From an uncultured Eubacterium sp. (GTDB taxonomy: Bacteria; Bacillota; Clostridia; Lachnospirales; Lachnospiraceae), in contig CAJUTM010000024.1 of the NCBI GenBank assembly GCA_910589595.1, forward strand, positions 1-48,845: a stretch of DNA of 48,845 bases, given 5' to 3'. Every line of letters starts with the position of its first letter. Within the stretch, counting starts at the first letter, position 1. Below the pieces are notes generated by a model. It was not told the origin of the DNA and ran no database searches. It saw nothing but the letters and a program-made list of their open reading frames with translations. The position numbers were made by a program, and so were the translations under genes. Positions 24,233 to 33,159 of this stretch are shown in pieces.

Positions 24233-25111
24233 ATGCCGGATAAGAGGAAGCCGGATGCCGCAGGGCAGAGACAGCGGGAGGTTGAACGCAGCATTGTCAA
24301 AAAATTCCGCAAGGAGATTTGGTGTAAATTTACGAAAGCGATTAATGAATATCAACTGATACAGGATGGGGATAAGGTGGCTGTTTGCATTTCCGGAGGA
24401 AAAGATTCCATGCTGATGGCGAAGCTTTTTCAGGAGATTTTGCGCCATGGACAGAAGAACTTTGAAGTCGTGTATTTAGTCATGAATCCGGGATACAATG
24501 AGGAAAACAGAAAGCGCATACAGGACAATGCCGAGTTGCTCGGCGTGCCTATCACGGTTTTTTCTTCTCAAATTTTTGATGCGGTGGCAAACGATGTTAC
24601 TTCCCCGTGCTATCTTTGCGCCAGAATGCGCCGGGGACATCTCTATCATCAGGCGAAGGAATTAGGATGTAATAAGATTGCTCTCGGCCATCACTTTGAC
24701 GATGTCATCGAGACGATTTTGATGGGAATGCTTTACGGGGCGCAGATTCAGACGATGATGCCGAAGCTGCACAGTACAAATTTTGAGGGAATGGAATTGA
24801 TTCGTCCGCTGTATCTCATTCGTGAAGAAGATATCATTCACTGGGCTGGGTATAACGATTTACATTTTATCCGCTGCGCCTGCCGCTTTACGGAGTACTG
24901 CGAGAACGAGGATAACAGGGAAAAGGGGGCAAAGCGCTATGAGATAAAGGAGTTAATCCGTCAACTCCGGCAGACGAATCCCTATATCGAAAAGAATATA
25001 TTCCGGAGTGTGGAAAACGTTAATCTGAGTACGATTATAGCATACAAGAAAGATGGTGTGAAACATCACTTTTTAGATACTTATGACGGGGAAGAACAGT
25101 CGGGAAAATGA
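24233..25111 (+). CDS. TtcA-family tRNA 2-thiolation-type ATPase
   Basis: A 292-residue PP-loop protein. SGGKDSM is the ATP pyrophosphatase loop, CYLCARMRRG holds a CxxC expected to bind an iron-sulfur cluster, and GHHFDDVIET follows. A later CACRFTEYC provides further Cys. The family includes TtcA (2-thiocytidine at tRNA position 32) and related Clostridia paralogues of untested function. It is 4 bases from tcdA, so three nucleotide-activating, tRNA or sulfur related enzymes are in one run. The start follows AAAGGGAGAGATAGC. Confidence 0.88.
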   Translation: MPDKRKPDAAGQRQREVERSIVKKFRKEIWCKFTKAINEYQLIQDGDKVAVCISGGKDSMLMAKLFQEILRHGQKNFEVVYLVMNPGYNEENRKRIQDNAELLGVPITVFSSQIFDAVANDVTSPCYLCARMRRGHLYHQAKELGCNKIALGHHFDDVIETILMGMLYGAQIQTMMPKLHSTNFEGMELIRPLYLIREEDIIHWAGYNDLHFIRCACRFTEYCENEDNREKGAKRYEIKELIRQLRQTNPYIEKNIFRSVENVNLSTIIAYKKDGVKHHFLDTYDGEEQSGK

Positions 25112-25122
25112 AACATATAGTA
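25096..25122 (+). promoter_or_regulatory. Sigma-K-like promoter for dpaAB
   Basis: AC (25096-25097), 16 bases, then CATATAGTA (25114-25122). This matches the B. subtilis sigma-K pattern AC-N16-CATANNNTA and lies about 25 bases before the likely leader of dpaA. Synthesis of dipicolinate in the late mother cell is the known role of this operon in Bacillus. Confidence 0.65.
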
Positions 25123-25155
25123 GAGATAAGTAGTAATCAGTAAGGAGCTGGGACG

Positions 25156-25935
25156 ATGGGGAAGTATCATTTTCTTGTACTGGGTGAGGAACCGCGGCAA
25201 AAATATCTGGCAGCGATGTTACGGAGACAGGGCCATGTAGTGATGGAGACGGAGGATTATCTGCCGGGCTACCATGACGCTGTTTTGCTTCCTGTGCCGC
25301 AAACGGCAAAATATTTGGAGACGATAGCGGATAAACTGCAAAAGGGACAGACGGTATACGGATGCAATTTTCCTGTTGAACTGCGGAAAGACGGTGAGGA
25401 AAAGGGCATTCGTTTTGTTGATTACATGAAAGTGGAGGGAGTCGCGAGCCGTAATGCGGTGGCGACGGCGGAGGGAGCTATTGCCGAGGCGCTGCAGTTG
25501 GGATGTGTCAGCATTCAGGACAGCAGGGTGTTAGTTCTCGGATACGGTACGTGCGGCGCCGTACTGGCAGATAAACTAATGGCGTGGAAAGCAAAGGTAA
25601 CGGTAGCGGAGCGCAAAGAAAGCAAGCGGGAGCGTGCCAGAACGTATGGCTGTCAGGCCATTTCTTTTGAGGACTTACCGGCTTATATCGGACAGTTCGA
25701 TATTATTATGAACACGGTGCCGGCGCTTGTACTCACCGCACCGCAGCTCTCGAAAGTTAAGGGCGAAAGTATTATTATTGATATTGCCTCAAAACCGGGC
25801 GGCGTTGATTTTGAATATTGTCGAAAAAAGAATATTTCTGCCAAATTATGTCTTGGACTGCCGGGTAAATATGCACCGATGTCAGCAGCCGGCATACTTA
25901 TGGAAGTAATCATAAAAACAATTTTGGGAGATTAG
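25156..25935 (+). CDS. dpaA: Dipicolinate synthase subunit A
   Basis: A 259-residue NAD(P)-binding subunit of dipicolinate synthase, which oxidises dihydrodipicolinate-derived substrate to dipicolinic acid in the mother cell for spore core dehydration. The Rossmann loop is VLGYGTCGAVLADKL. MNTVPALVL and DIASKPGGVDFEYC are family blocks. Good AAGGAG site upstream. dpaB starts 4 bases after the stop. Many Clostridia lack dpaAB and use another oxidoreductase; here the pair is intact. Confidence 0.92.
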   Translation: MGKYHFLVLGEEPRQKYLAAMLRRQGHVVMETEDYLPGYHDAVLLPVPQTAKYLETIADKLQKGQTVYGCNFPVELRKDGEEKGIRFVDYMKVEGVASRNAVATAEGAIAEALQLGCVSIQDSRVLVLGYGTCGAVLADKLMAWKAKVTVAERKESKRERARTYGCQAISFEDLPAYIGQFDIIMNTVPALVLTAPQLSKVKGESIIIDIASKPGGVDFEYCRKKNISAKLCLGLPGKYAPMSAAGILMEVIIKTILGD

Positions 25936-25939
25936 CGGA

Positions 25940-26545
25940 ATGGGCAAGAAGAATGGGCAAACCGTAGGCCTTGCATTTACGGGTTCTTTTTGCACCTATG
26001 ATAAGATGAAAGGGGTAGTGAGGCGGTTAGTAGAAGAAGGGTATCGGGTCATCCCGATTTTTTCCAATACAGCTCAGACCGTGAATTGCCGGTTTGGAGA
26101 TGCCAAAGAGTATATTAAGGCAATACAGGAGATGACAGGGGAGAGGGGAATCTTCACGATACAGGAGGCAGAGCCAATCGGCCCCAAAGCGTTTTTGGAT
26201 ATATTGGTAATTGCCCCGTGTACCGGAAATACGATGGCGAAACTGTGTGCAGGGATAACGGATACGCCTGTGTTAATGGCGGCCAAGGCGCATATGAGAA
26301 ATGACAGGCCGGTCGTTATCGCACTTTCTACAAACGATGCCTTAGGAAACAGTCTGAAAAATATCGGCATGCTGATGACGACAAAAAATATTTATTTTGT
26401 TCCTTTCGGACAGGATGATTACGAGAAAAAACCAAAATCCATGATTGCTCATCTCGAAGATATCGAAGCAACCATGGAAGCGGCATTTGAGGGGAGGCAA
26501 ATCCAGCCGGTTGTGCGCTCCCCGTTCAATATGGATATTAAGTAA
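25940..26545 (+). CDS. dpaB: Dipicolinate synthase subunit B
   Basis: A 201-residue flavoprotein-type subunit (UbiX/Pad-like flavin decarboxylase fold) partnering DpaA. Family blocks: GLAFTGSFCTYDKM, PIFSNTAQTVNCRFG, VIAPCTGNTMAKLC, and IALSTNDALGNSLKN. Length is normal. It is in an operon with dpaA. The last 8 bases overlap the end of asnB on the other strand, so no terminator exists between these convergent genes. Confidence 0.92.
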   Translation: MGKKNGQTVGLAFTGSFCTYDKMKGVVRRLVEEGYRVIPIFSNTAQTVNCRFGDAKEYIKAIQEMTGERGIFTIQEAEPIGPKAFLDILVIAPCTGNTMAKLCAGITDTPVLMAAKAHMRNDRPVVIALSTNDALGNSLKNIGMLMTTKNIYFVPFGQDDYEKKPKSMIAHLEDIEATMEAAFEGRQIQPVVRSPFNMDIK

Positions 26546-28394
26546 GACAAATGGTAACTTCATATTTGCGTAAGAAATATTCAATTTGCAACAGATAGGC
26601 AATCATCTGCGGTCCGGCCATGAGTTGGCCGTACCAAGGTCTGCCGTAATCTTTTGGATTCGACAGGAAGCGCCGGAGTGCGTTTTCATCTACCAATCCG
26701 TGTAACGGACACTGCTGGTCAGCTAATTTTTCCCGCAGGCGTTCTGCCAAAAGGTTTTCATAGTAGGGATGATAGGTCTTAGGATAAGGGCTCTTGCGGC
26801 GAAAGAGAATTTCGTCCGGCAGGAGTCCTCTTGAGGCTTGGCGCAGGACATTCTTCACAAGTCCTCCCTTGGCTTTCATCTCCCATGGGATGTTAAAGAC
26901 ATAATCAACCAGTGTCCGGTCAGCAAACGGAACTCTGGCTTCCAGTCCGGAAAACATACTTGTACGGTCCATACGGTTGAGAAGCGTCTGCATGAAATAC
27001 CGTATATTTAAGTAGCCGATTCGCCGCCGGTTCGTCTCCGTCTCATTTTCTTCGGGGAGAACATTAATTTCACTGATCGCTTTGTGGTAGCTTTGGCGGA
27101 CATATTCATCCATGTGAAGTTTTTCTACCAAATCAGCCGACAGAAGAGTTTTGCGGGGCTGTAGGGACGGCGTCCACGGGAACGTTCCCGAATTTAACAT
27201 CTCTTCGTGGTGGAACCAAGGATAGCCGCCAAACACCTCGTCGGCACATTCTCCGGTCAACACAACTTTATGGGATTTGCTCACTTCCCCGCAAAAATAT
27301 TGGAGGGAGGAATCAATATCTACCATACAGGGTAAGTCGTGAGCGTCGACGGAGCGGGTAAGTAAATCAGCCTGTTTTGTATTATCACATTCCAGATAGT
27401 GATGGTCGGATTCGAGAAAGGAAACCATCTGGTCTACAAAAGGACGGTCCTGCGACGGCTGAAAAGAATTTGCCTTGAAATATTTGTCGTTTTCCTTAAA
27501 ATCAAACGAATAGGTCGTCAATTGTCTGCCTTTCTTTTTTAACTCTCTGGCACAGACCGCAGATACGACACTCGAATCAATACCACCGGATAAAAACGTA
27601 CATATCGGCACATCCGAGACCATTTGCCGGCATATGGCGTCCTGTACAAGAAACGATGTTTTCTCTACCGTTTCTTCATAGGAATCAAAATGCGGACGGC
27701 TTTCGAGATGGTAATAATTTGTCTCATGACGTCCGAATGGACTGCAGGTCAGATAAGTACCCGGCAGCAATTCATGAAAATCACGGAATACACCTGAGCC
27801 GGGATTGCGTGCCGGCCCCAGAGAGAGTATTTCATTGAGGCCGCTGCAATCGAGAACAGCTTTGACGCCCGGGAACTGGAAACACCCCTTTGGCTCAGAG
27901 GAGAAGATAAGTGTTCCCTCAAATACCGTATAAAAGAGCGGTTTGACCCCGAAAGAATCGCGGAAGAGCGTCAATGTATTGTGACGTTCGTCGTAAATGG
28001 CAAAAGCAAATATACCATCAATCTGTTTGACAAAATCAGCGCCAAAGGTCATAAAAGATAATAAAAGAATTTCCGTGTCAGAATTTGTTTGAATGGATAC
28101 GTTATGCTCCTCTAACTGCTTGCGGAGGACAGGCTGATTGTAAATTTCTCCGTTATAGACGATGTGGTACCAATAACCATCCATCTGTCTTGACATTGGC
28201 TGATGGCCGTTTTCTAAATCAATAATGGAAAGTCTGGTATGGGCTAGTCCGCAATGGCTGCCCAGATGACAGTCATTTTCATCGGGACCGCGGTGATGAA
28301 GACAGGATTTCATGTTTTCTAAAATGTGCAAAAAATAATCCCTCTGACCTTCAAAATTGGCAGTGGGGTTGTAGAAGCCGGAAATGCTACACAT
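26538..28394 (-). CDS. asnB: Asparagine synthase (glutamine-hydrolysing)
   Basis: A two-domain enzyme, about 618 residues. Starting at 28394 the protein begins MCSISGF, so Cys2 becomes the N-terminal nucleophile of the glutaminase after Met removal. This fixes the start; a 20-residue upstream extension in frame would block it. GPDEND, the IYN motif and RDSFGVKPLFY follow. The synthetase domain has the PP-loop LSGGIDSSVV and GECADEVFGGYPW. It makes asparagine from aspartate, ATP and glutamine. GGGAGGAAACT directly before the ATG is an excellent ribosome binding site, but it lies in a perfect inverted repeat (28394-28444). trkH lies upstream on the same strand. Confidence 0.94.
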   Translation of the reverse strand: MCSISGFYNPTANFEGQRDYFLHILENMKSCLHHRGPDENDCHLGSHCGLAHTRLSIIDLENGHQPMSRQMDGYWYHIVYNGEIYNQPVLRKQLEEHNVSIQTNSDTEILLLSFMTFGADFVKQIDGIFAFAIYDERHNTLTLFRDSFGVKPLFYTVFEGTLIFSSEPKGCFQFPGVKAVLDCSGLNEILSLGPARNPGSGVFRDFHELLPGTYLTCSPFGRHETNYYHLESRPHFDSYEETVEKTSFLVQDAICRQMVSDVPICTFLSGGIDSSVVSAVCARELKKKGRQLTTYSFDFKENDKYFKANSFQPSQDRPFVDQMVSFLESDHHYLECDNTKQADLLTRSVDAHDLPCMVDIDSSLQYFCGEVSKSHKVVLTGECADEVFGGYPWFHHEEMLNSGTFPWTPSLQPRKTLLSADLVEKLHMDEYVRQSYHKAISEINVLPEENETETNRRRIGYLNIRYFMQTLLNRMDRTSMFSGLEARVPFADRTLVDYVFNIPWEMKAKGGLVKNVLRQASRGLLPDEILFRRKSPYPKTYHPYYENLLAERLREKLADQQCPLHGLVDENALRRFLSNPKDYGRPWYGQLMAGPQMIAYLLQIEYFLRKYEVTICLT

Positions 28395-28444
28395 AGTTTC
28401 CTCCCTAACAAGATATATGCTATACTGTATGAGGGAGGAAACTA
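28394..28444 (-). promoter_or_regulatory. Inverted repeat that would mask the asnB ribosome binding site
   Basis: TAGTTTCCTCCCT (28394-28406) and AGGGAGGAAACTA (28432-28444) are perfectly complementary over 13 bp, with a 25-base loop. In minus-strand RNA reading from trkH, the 3' arm contains the Shine-Dalgarno and the A of the start codon. The loop holds AT-rich TATAGCATATAT that could be a -10 box, so a transcript starting there would lack the masking arm. Confidence 0.7.
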
Positions 28445-28457
28445 ATTTATTCAATTT

Positions 28458-29972
28458 TTACTTAGAATTTTTATCGTATTCCATCTGCCGTACACATACT
28501 TTCCTGCCCTTTCCTTTTCTTTTTTGACGTTTAAAAAAATCACGGATAAACGCCGGATGCAAGAGTATGAGCAGCGGGAATAATTCCAGTCGTCCCGCGA
28601 GCATATCAAACATCAGCACATATTTGGAAGTGATACAAAAGTCGCCAAAGTTTCGGGACGGGCCTACCATCTCCAATCCCGGCCCGATATTATTAATCGT
28701 TGCGGCAACTGCCGTAAAATTCGTAACCAAATCTTTTCCCTCGAAAGAGATGAGAAAAACCGAGGCGGAGAAGATAATCATAAAGGTAATAAAGTATACG
28801 TTGACAGAACGTACTACTTCGTGTTCAATCGGCTTTTTGTCCATTTTAATTTTCTTTATGCTTTTCGGATGGATATAGGAATTTAATTCCTTTGATACCG
28901 TTTTAATTAAAATAACAAAACGCGACACCTTGATTCCGCCACCGGTACTTCCGGCGCAGGCTCCGACAAACATAAGAAGGACGAGCACGCTTTTACAGGC
29001 CTGTGACCAGTTATCAAAATCAATTGTAGAAAATCCGGTCGTTGTAATGATAGAGGCAACCTGAAAAGAAGAATGTGTCAGCGCTTCTACGGCAGTCATC
29101 GTCGAATCCCATATTTCGAAGAAAATGACGGCGATGGAAGCGGCTATAATAATCAGATAATAGCGCACTTCTTCCATTCCGAATGCTTTGCGGAACTTTC
29201 GGAATAAGATTAAATAATAGGCGTTAAAATTGACGCCAAACAGTATCATAAAAATAGTAACAACCCATTGGATGTAAACAGAATAACCCGCAAGACTATC
29301 ATTTTTGATACCAAATCCGCCGGTTCCTGCCGTGCCAAAACTCGTCGTTAAGGCGTCAAACAACGGCATATTTCCGGCGAGCAAAAGCAAAACTTCCACT
29401 ACGGTCAGGGCAAAATAGATGACATAAAGGATTCGTGCGGTTGTGCGCAGTTTGGGAACCAGTTTTCCAACCGACGGGCCCGGACTCTCGGCGCGCATGA
29501 GATTGATATGCGAGCCGCCGCTCAAAGGGATGATAGCCAGCAGGAAAACAAGCACGCCCATGCCGCCAATCCAGTGAGTAAAGCTGCGCCAAAAGAGGGA
29601 GCAGTAAGAGAGCGCTTCGACATCAGATAAGATGCTGGCGCCGGTCGTTGTAAAACCGGAAATGGTCTCGAAGAGAGCATCCGTAAAAGACGGAATCTCT
29701 CCCGTAATGACAAATGGCAGACATCCAAATAAGCTGAGAAAAACCCAACTTAAGGCTGTCGCAGCACATCCCTCTTTAAGATAGAAAATGCTGCTTTTTG
29801 GCTTATGTAAGGAGAGCAGTATACCGAAAAGCGCGCATAATATTGCGATAATAAGATAGGCTAAAATTTCCCTCTCCCGATAGATGGCGCCTACAGCACA
29901 TGGTAAAAGAAGAAGAATAGCTTCAATTTTCAAAATGTATCCTAAAATATAACCAATCATCGAACGATTCAT
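28458..29972 (-). CDS. trkH: TrkH/KtrB family potassium uptake channel subunit
   Basis: A 504-residue integral membrane protein of the cation transporter superfamily, repeating M1-P-M2 units. Filter-like loops appear as TTTGASILS, GTAGTGGFGI, TTTGFSTIDF and INNIGPGLEM. Conserved GSTGGGIKVSR is near the third repeat. It transports K+ under the control of the cytoplasmic RCK protein TrkA, encoded 18 bases upstream. The C-terminus is basic. The start follows AGAGAGGTTGTCATT. Together with trkA it forms a complete uptake system. Confidence 0.92.
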   Translation of the reverse strand: MNRSMIGYILGYILKIEAILLLLPCAVGAIYREREILAYLIIAILCALFGILLSLHKPKSSIFYLKEGCAATALSWVFLSLFGCLPFVITGEIPSFTDALFETISGFTTTGASILSDVEALSYCSLFWRSFTHWIGGMGVLVFLLAIIPLSGGSHINLMRAESPGPSVGKLVPKLRTTARILYVIYFALTVVEVLLLLAGNMPLFDALTTSFGTAGTGGFGIKNDSLAGYSVYIQWVVTIFMILFGVNFNAYYLILFRKFRKAFGMEEVRYYLIIIAASIAVIFFEIWDSTMTAVEALTHSSFQVASIITTTGFSTIDFDNWSQACKSVLVLLMFVGACAGSTGGGIKVSRFVILIKTVSKELNSYIHPKSIKKIKMDKKPIEHEVVRSVNVYFITFMIIFSASVFLISFEGKDLVTNFTAVAATINNIGPGLEMVGPSRNFGDFCITSKYVLMFDMLAGRLELFPLLILLHPAFIRDFFKRQKRKGKGRKVCVRQMEYDKNSK

Positions 29973-29990
29973 AATGACAACCTCTCTTTT

Positions 29991-31379
29991 TTAAGCCAAA
30001 ATATCCGTTAGTTTGTCAAAACCGGTATGGGTGGTAACAATAATTACCGTATCGCCAACTTGTATATTATCCTGACCACTTGGTATCTTTGCAATGCCGT
30101 TACGGTAAATGCAGGCGACAAGCAAATTCTTTTTCAAGTCCAGATTCATAAGCGGCTGTCCGGTTACTTCCGAGGCTTCGTCGACCATAAATTCAATCGC
30201 TTCCACCCGTGAATCAAAAAGATGATACAGCGTCTCAATATTGCTGTTCATGGAATTTTTCTTGGCGCGCACAAAAGCGATAATTGCCTCGGAAGTAATC
30301 ATTCGTGGATAAATGACGCTGCCGAGATTTAAGTTGCCAATGACATTTTTGAATGTCATGCGGTTGATTTTAGTAATGACCTTGGCATTGGAAACCTGCT
30401 TGGCGTAGAGTGTCAGCATGACGTTTTCTTCGTCGATACCGGTCAGCGGAACAAAAGATTTGGCCTGTTCTAACCCCTCTTCTTTCAGCAGTTCCTGGTC
30501 GGTTCCATCGCCGTTTATAATAATCGCTTCCGGTAACAGAATGCTCAATTCTTCACACCGAGACACTTTTTTTTCGATTATTTTTACGTCTATTCCCATT
30601 TGTAACAGTTGATGGGCGAGATAATAAGAAGATTTTCCGCCGCCGACAATCAGAGTATCTTTTACTTGTTTCGTCTGAAAGCCAATTTTATGTAGAAAGG
30701 AACGTATGCTTCTGCGGGATGATACAAAGGAAATGGTATCGTTTTCTTCCAGAACGAAAGAGCCGTCCGGAATATATACTTCGCCGTCGCGTTCTACTAC
30801 GCATATGAGAATTTCCGAGGAAATATTTTTTCCCAAATCAGCAATCGACATGCCTGCCAGTATATTGTCCGGCGGCAGCTGGCATTTAATCATCTCCGCC
30901 TGTCCGTGCGCAAAGGAGTTTACTTCCAAAGCGGTCGGCAGAAATAGTATTCGCGCCGTCTCCCGCGCCATCTCCAAGTCTGGATTAATAATCATCGTCA
31001 GTCCCAGTTTTTCGCGAAGATAGCCGGCGTCCTGATTGTAATCCGGTGAGCAGATACGGGCAATGGCGGCGCAGTCGCCCGCCTGTTTGGCAATGGTGCA
31101 GCAAAGGACGTTGAGCTCATCGGAGGATGTGACAGCAATGATTAAGTCCGCCTTTTCTATCCCGGCCTCAAGCTGAATATTATAACTTGCCCCATTTCCG
31201 ACAATACCCATGACGTCATAATAATTGGCAATTTCCTGCAGACGTCCGGCATTTTTGTCGATGAGAGTAATATCGTGTCCTTCTTTAATCAGTTGTTCGG
31301 TCAGCGCCGCGCCCACCTTTCCGCAGCCGACAATGATAATGTTTAATCCCTGTTTATTATTGGTATTCCATATTTTCAC
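29991..31379 (-). CDS. trkA: Trk/Ktr potassium system regulatory subunit (RCK, NAD-binding)
   Basis: A 462-residue peripheral protein with two RCK_N/RCK_C modules. The first Rossmann loop is IIVGCGKVGAALTEQL, followed by the acidic end IDKN. The second is LIVGGGKSSYYLAHQL with EKK. TrkA_C domains follow each. It gates TrkH in response to nucleotides. The GTG start at 31379 overlaps the aroE stop (GTGA) and follows GGGAGG, so translation is coupled to aroE. Confidence 0.93.
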   Translation of the reverse strand: MKIWNTNNKQGLNIIIVGCGKVGAALTEQLIKEGHDITLIDKNAGRLQEIANYYDVMGIVGNGASYNIQLEAGIEKADLIIAVTSSDELNVLCCTIAKQAGDCAAIARICSPDYNQDAGYLREKLGLTMIINPDLEMARETARILFLPTALEVNSFAHGQAEMIKCQLPPDNILAGMSIADLGKNISSEILICVVERDGEVYIPDGSFVLEENDTISFVSSRRSIRSFLHKIGFQTKQVKDTLIVGGGKSSYYLAHQLLQMGIDVKIIEKKVSRCEELSILLPEAIIINGDGTDQELLKEEGLEQAKSFVPLTGIDEENVMLTLYAKQVSNAKVITKINRMTFKNVIGNLNLGSVIYPRMITSEAIIAFVRAKKNSMNSNIETLYHLFDSRVEAIEFMVDEASEVTGQPLMNLDLKKNLLVACIYRNGIAKIPSGQDNIQVGDTVIIVTTHTGFDKLTDILA

Positions 31380-32146
31380 TTGTTTTTTCCTCCCTTTAAC
31401 TGCCGATAGATTTCATCAATCCTTGCTTCATCAATCGCAGTATCAAGAAATATTTCTACGGCGTACTTTGCCTGGGCTACGAGCATTTCCAAACCGGTAA
31501 CGCCAATCATTCCGAGTTGATGGGCCTGTGCCGTCAGTTTTGTCGTCAAAGGATTTGCAATGATATCGAAAACGGCCTCACATTGTGGAAAATGGCTTAA
31601 ATCGACGGGAGAAGCGTCTGTGTTGGGATACATGCCAACGGGGCTTGTATTTATGACAATTGTAGCGTCACTGTGTTTCTTAAAACACTCTTCGTAGGTA
31701 ATTACGCCCTCTTTCATCGTGCGGTGGCCCACGATAATCTGTTGCCCGGCTCCCATTTCCCGAATGGCTGCCTGTATGGCCTGCGAGGCGCCTCCGTTTC
31801 CTAAGATAACGACTTTTTTCCCCGTCATATCAACGCCGTGTTTTTTTACCATATACATAAAGCCCGGCATATCGGTATTGTATCCATAGAGTTTGCCATT
31901 GCGGTTTACAATGGTGTTGACAGCTCCGATTGCCCTTGCGCCGTCGTCCATCTCCGTGAGATAGGGAATGACATCCTGTTTGTAAGGAATTGTTACGTTA
32001 ATTGCCCGAAAAGGGTGTTCTTCCATAAAAGCGGGAAATTCTTCACGGGATAGCGGGTGTGGCTCATAAGTATAGTCTGCCAGTAGTTCATGAATTTCTT
32101 TTGAGACGCTGTGACCAAGTGTCTCGCCAATCAATCCGTATTCCAT
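31376..32146 (-). CDS. aroE: Shikimate dehydrogenase
   Basis: A 256-residue NADP-dependent reductase converting 3-dehydroshikimate to shikimate. GETLGHSVSKEIHE is the substrate-binding N-terminus. NVTIPYKQ carries the catalytic Lys, GAVNTI and GYNTD follow, and the nucleotide loop is ILGNGGASQAIQAA. INTSPVGMYPN and VTGLEMLVAQA complete it. ATG 32146 follows GGAGGTTACTT; a longer upstream frame (to 32311) has no ribosome binding site and runs through the promoter. It is the promoter-proximal gene of the minus-strand unit. Confidence 0.94.
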   Translation of the reverse strand: MEYGLIGETLGHSVSKEIHELLADYTYEPHPLSREEFPAFMEEHPFRAINVTIPYKQDVIPYLTEMDDGARAIGAVNTIVNRNGKLYGYNTDMPGFMYMVKKHGVDMTGKKVVILGNGGASQAIQAAIREMGAGQQIIVGHRTMKEGVITYEECFKKHSDATIVINTSPVGMYPNTDASPVDLSHFPQCEAVFDIIANPLTTKLTAQAHQLGMIGVTGLEMLVAQAKYAVEIFLDTAIDEARIDEIYRQLKGGKNK

Positions 32147-32177
32147 AAGTAACCTCCGAATAAGTTTATCTGTGAAG

Positions 32178-32206
32178 AGTGTAGCACAAAAACTTGTCCT
32201 CATCAA
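32178..32206 (-). promoter_or_regulatory. Sigma-A promoter for aroE-trkA-trkH(-asnB)
   Basis: On the minus strand TTGATG (32206-32201), a 17-base spacer, then TG-extended TACACT (32183-32178). It lies about 30 bases before the aroE ATG and is divergent from the spoIIIA promoter. Confidence 0.7.
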
Positions 32207-32207
32207 G

Positions 32208-32235
32208 GAATAATCCAAACGGACAGGCATATATA
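32208..32235 (+). promoter_or_regulatory. Candidate sigma-E promoter for the spoIIIA operon
   Basis: GAATAAT (32208-32214), 13 bases, then CATATATA (32228-32235). This is close to the sigma-E pattern (G/T)(A/C)ATATT-N13/14-CATACANT, with mismatches in both boxes. In B. subtilis spoIIIA is sigma-E dependent. Confidence 0.4.
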
Positions 32236-32286
32236 TGTTACAAATGTGTATTGCGAAACCGGAACAGGACGAAAGGGGGAGCTTTG

Positions 32287-33159
32287 ATGCAGGGACAGGA
32301 AATTTGTTCAATGCTGCCGTCGCGGCTGGCGGCCATTGTCAGAAGATACGACAGCGATTGGGAGAATGTTCAGGAAATACGCATTCGTCAGGGCAGGCGG
32401 ATGACGCTGCGTTATCGGGGAGAACTACATATTCCGCAGGGACAGCAATCCGATGTCACGGCAATGGAATGTAAGGAAATCCTGTCACAGATTAGTCAGC
32501 ATTCCCTGTATGCATTTGAAGAAGAAATCCGCCGCGGTTATATGACGCTTCCATGCGGACATCGGATTGGCGTTGCCGGACGGGCTGTCATGGAGCAGGG
32601 GCAGGTACGCACACTCCGTCAGATTACCTGTCTGAATATACGGATATCGCACGAAAAAAGAGGGTGTGCGGATTGGCTGATGCCCTATCTGCTTCATGGG
32701 AAACAATTATATTCGGCGCTTCTTGTCTCGCCGCCCGGAGGGGGAAAAACAACGCTGCTGCGTGATATCGTCCGCAACGTATCCGCTCGGTTCAATGTCT
32801 CTCTCATCGACGAGCGCTCGGAAATTGCCGGATGTTATCAGGGAATCCCACAGCGGGACGTCGGCCCGAACTGTGATGTGCTTGACGGATGTACTAAGGC
32901 AGTCGGGATGGAGATGGCGCTGCGCTCGCTGGGGCCGGATGTGATTGCCGTCGATGAGATTGGATTGAAAGAGGATGACAGGGCGATGCACAAAGCGCTT
33001 GTCAGCGGGTGTTCGCTGTTGGCTACCATGCATGGCGAGGACTTATCACCAATAAGAGAAAAGGGGTTGTTTCATCGGTATATCCTGCTTGACGGGAGCC
33101 GGAAACCGGGAAGTGTAACGGGAATTTATAATCAACGGGGGCAGCAGATATGGGGATGA
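32287..33159 (+). CDS. spoIIIAA: Stage III sporulation protein AA (ATPase)
   Basis: A 290-residue secretion-type ATPase that powers the SpoIIIA-SpoIIQ feeding channel between mother cell and forespore. Walker A is SPPGGGKTTLLRD, Walker B VIAVDEIG, and there is the arginine-rich LIDERSEIAG segment. ATG 32287 (MQGQEICS) follows AAAGGGGGAG; a longer in-frame reading from 32194 would include 31 residues upstream and overlap the promoter. It starts the complete eight-gene operon and overlaps spoIIIAB by 10 bases. Confidence 0.93.
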   Translation: MQGQEICSMLPSRLAAIVRRYDSDWENVQEIRIRQGRRMTLRYRGELHIPQGQQSDVTAMECKEILSQISQHSLYAFEEEIRRGYMTLPCGHRIGVAGRAVMEQGQVRTLRQITCLNIRISHEKRGCADWLMPYLLHGKQLYSALLVSPPGGGKTTLLRDIVRNVSARFNVSLIDERSEIAGCYQGIPQRDVGPNCDVLDGCTKAVGMEMALRSLGPDVIAVDEIGLKEDDRAMHKALVSGCSLLATMHGEDLSPIREKGLFHRYILLDGSRKPGSVTGIYNQRGQQIWG

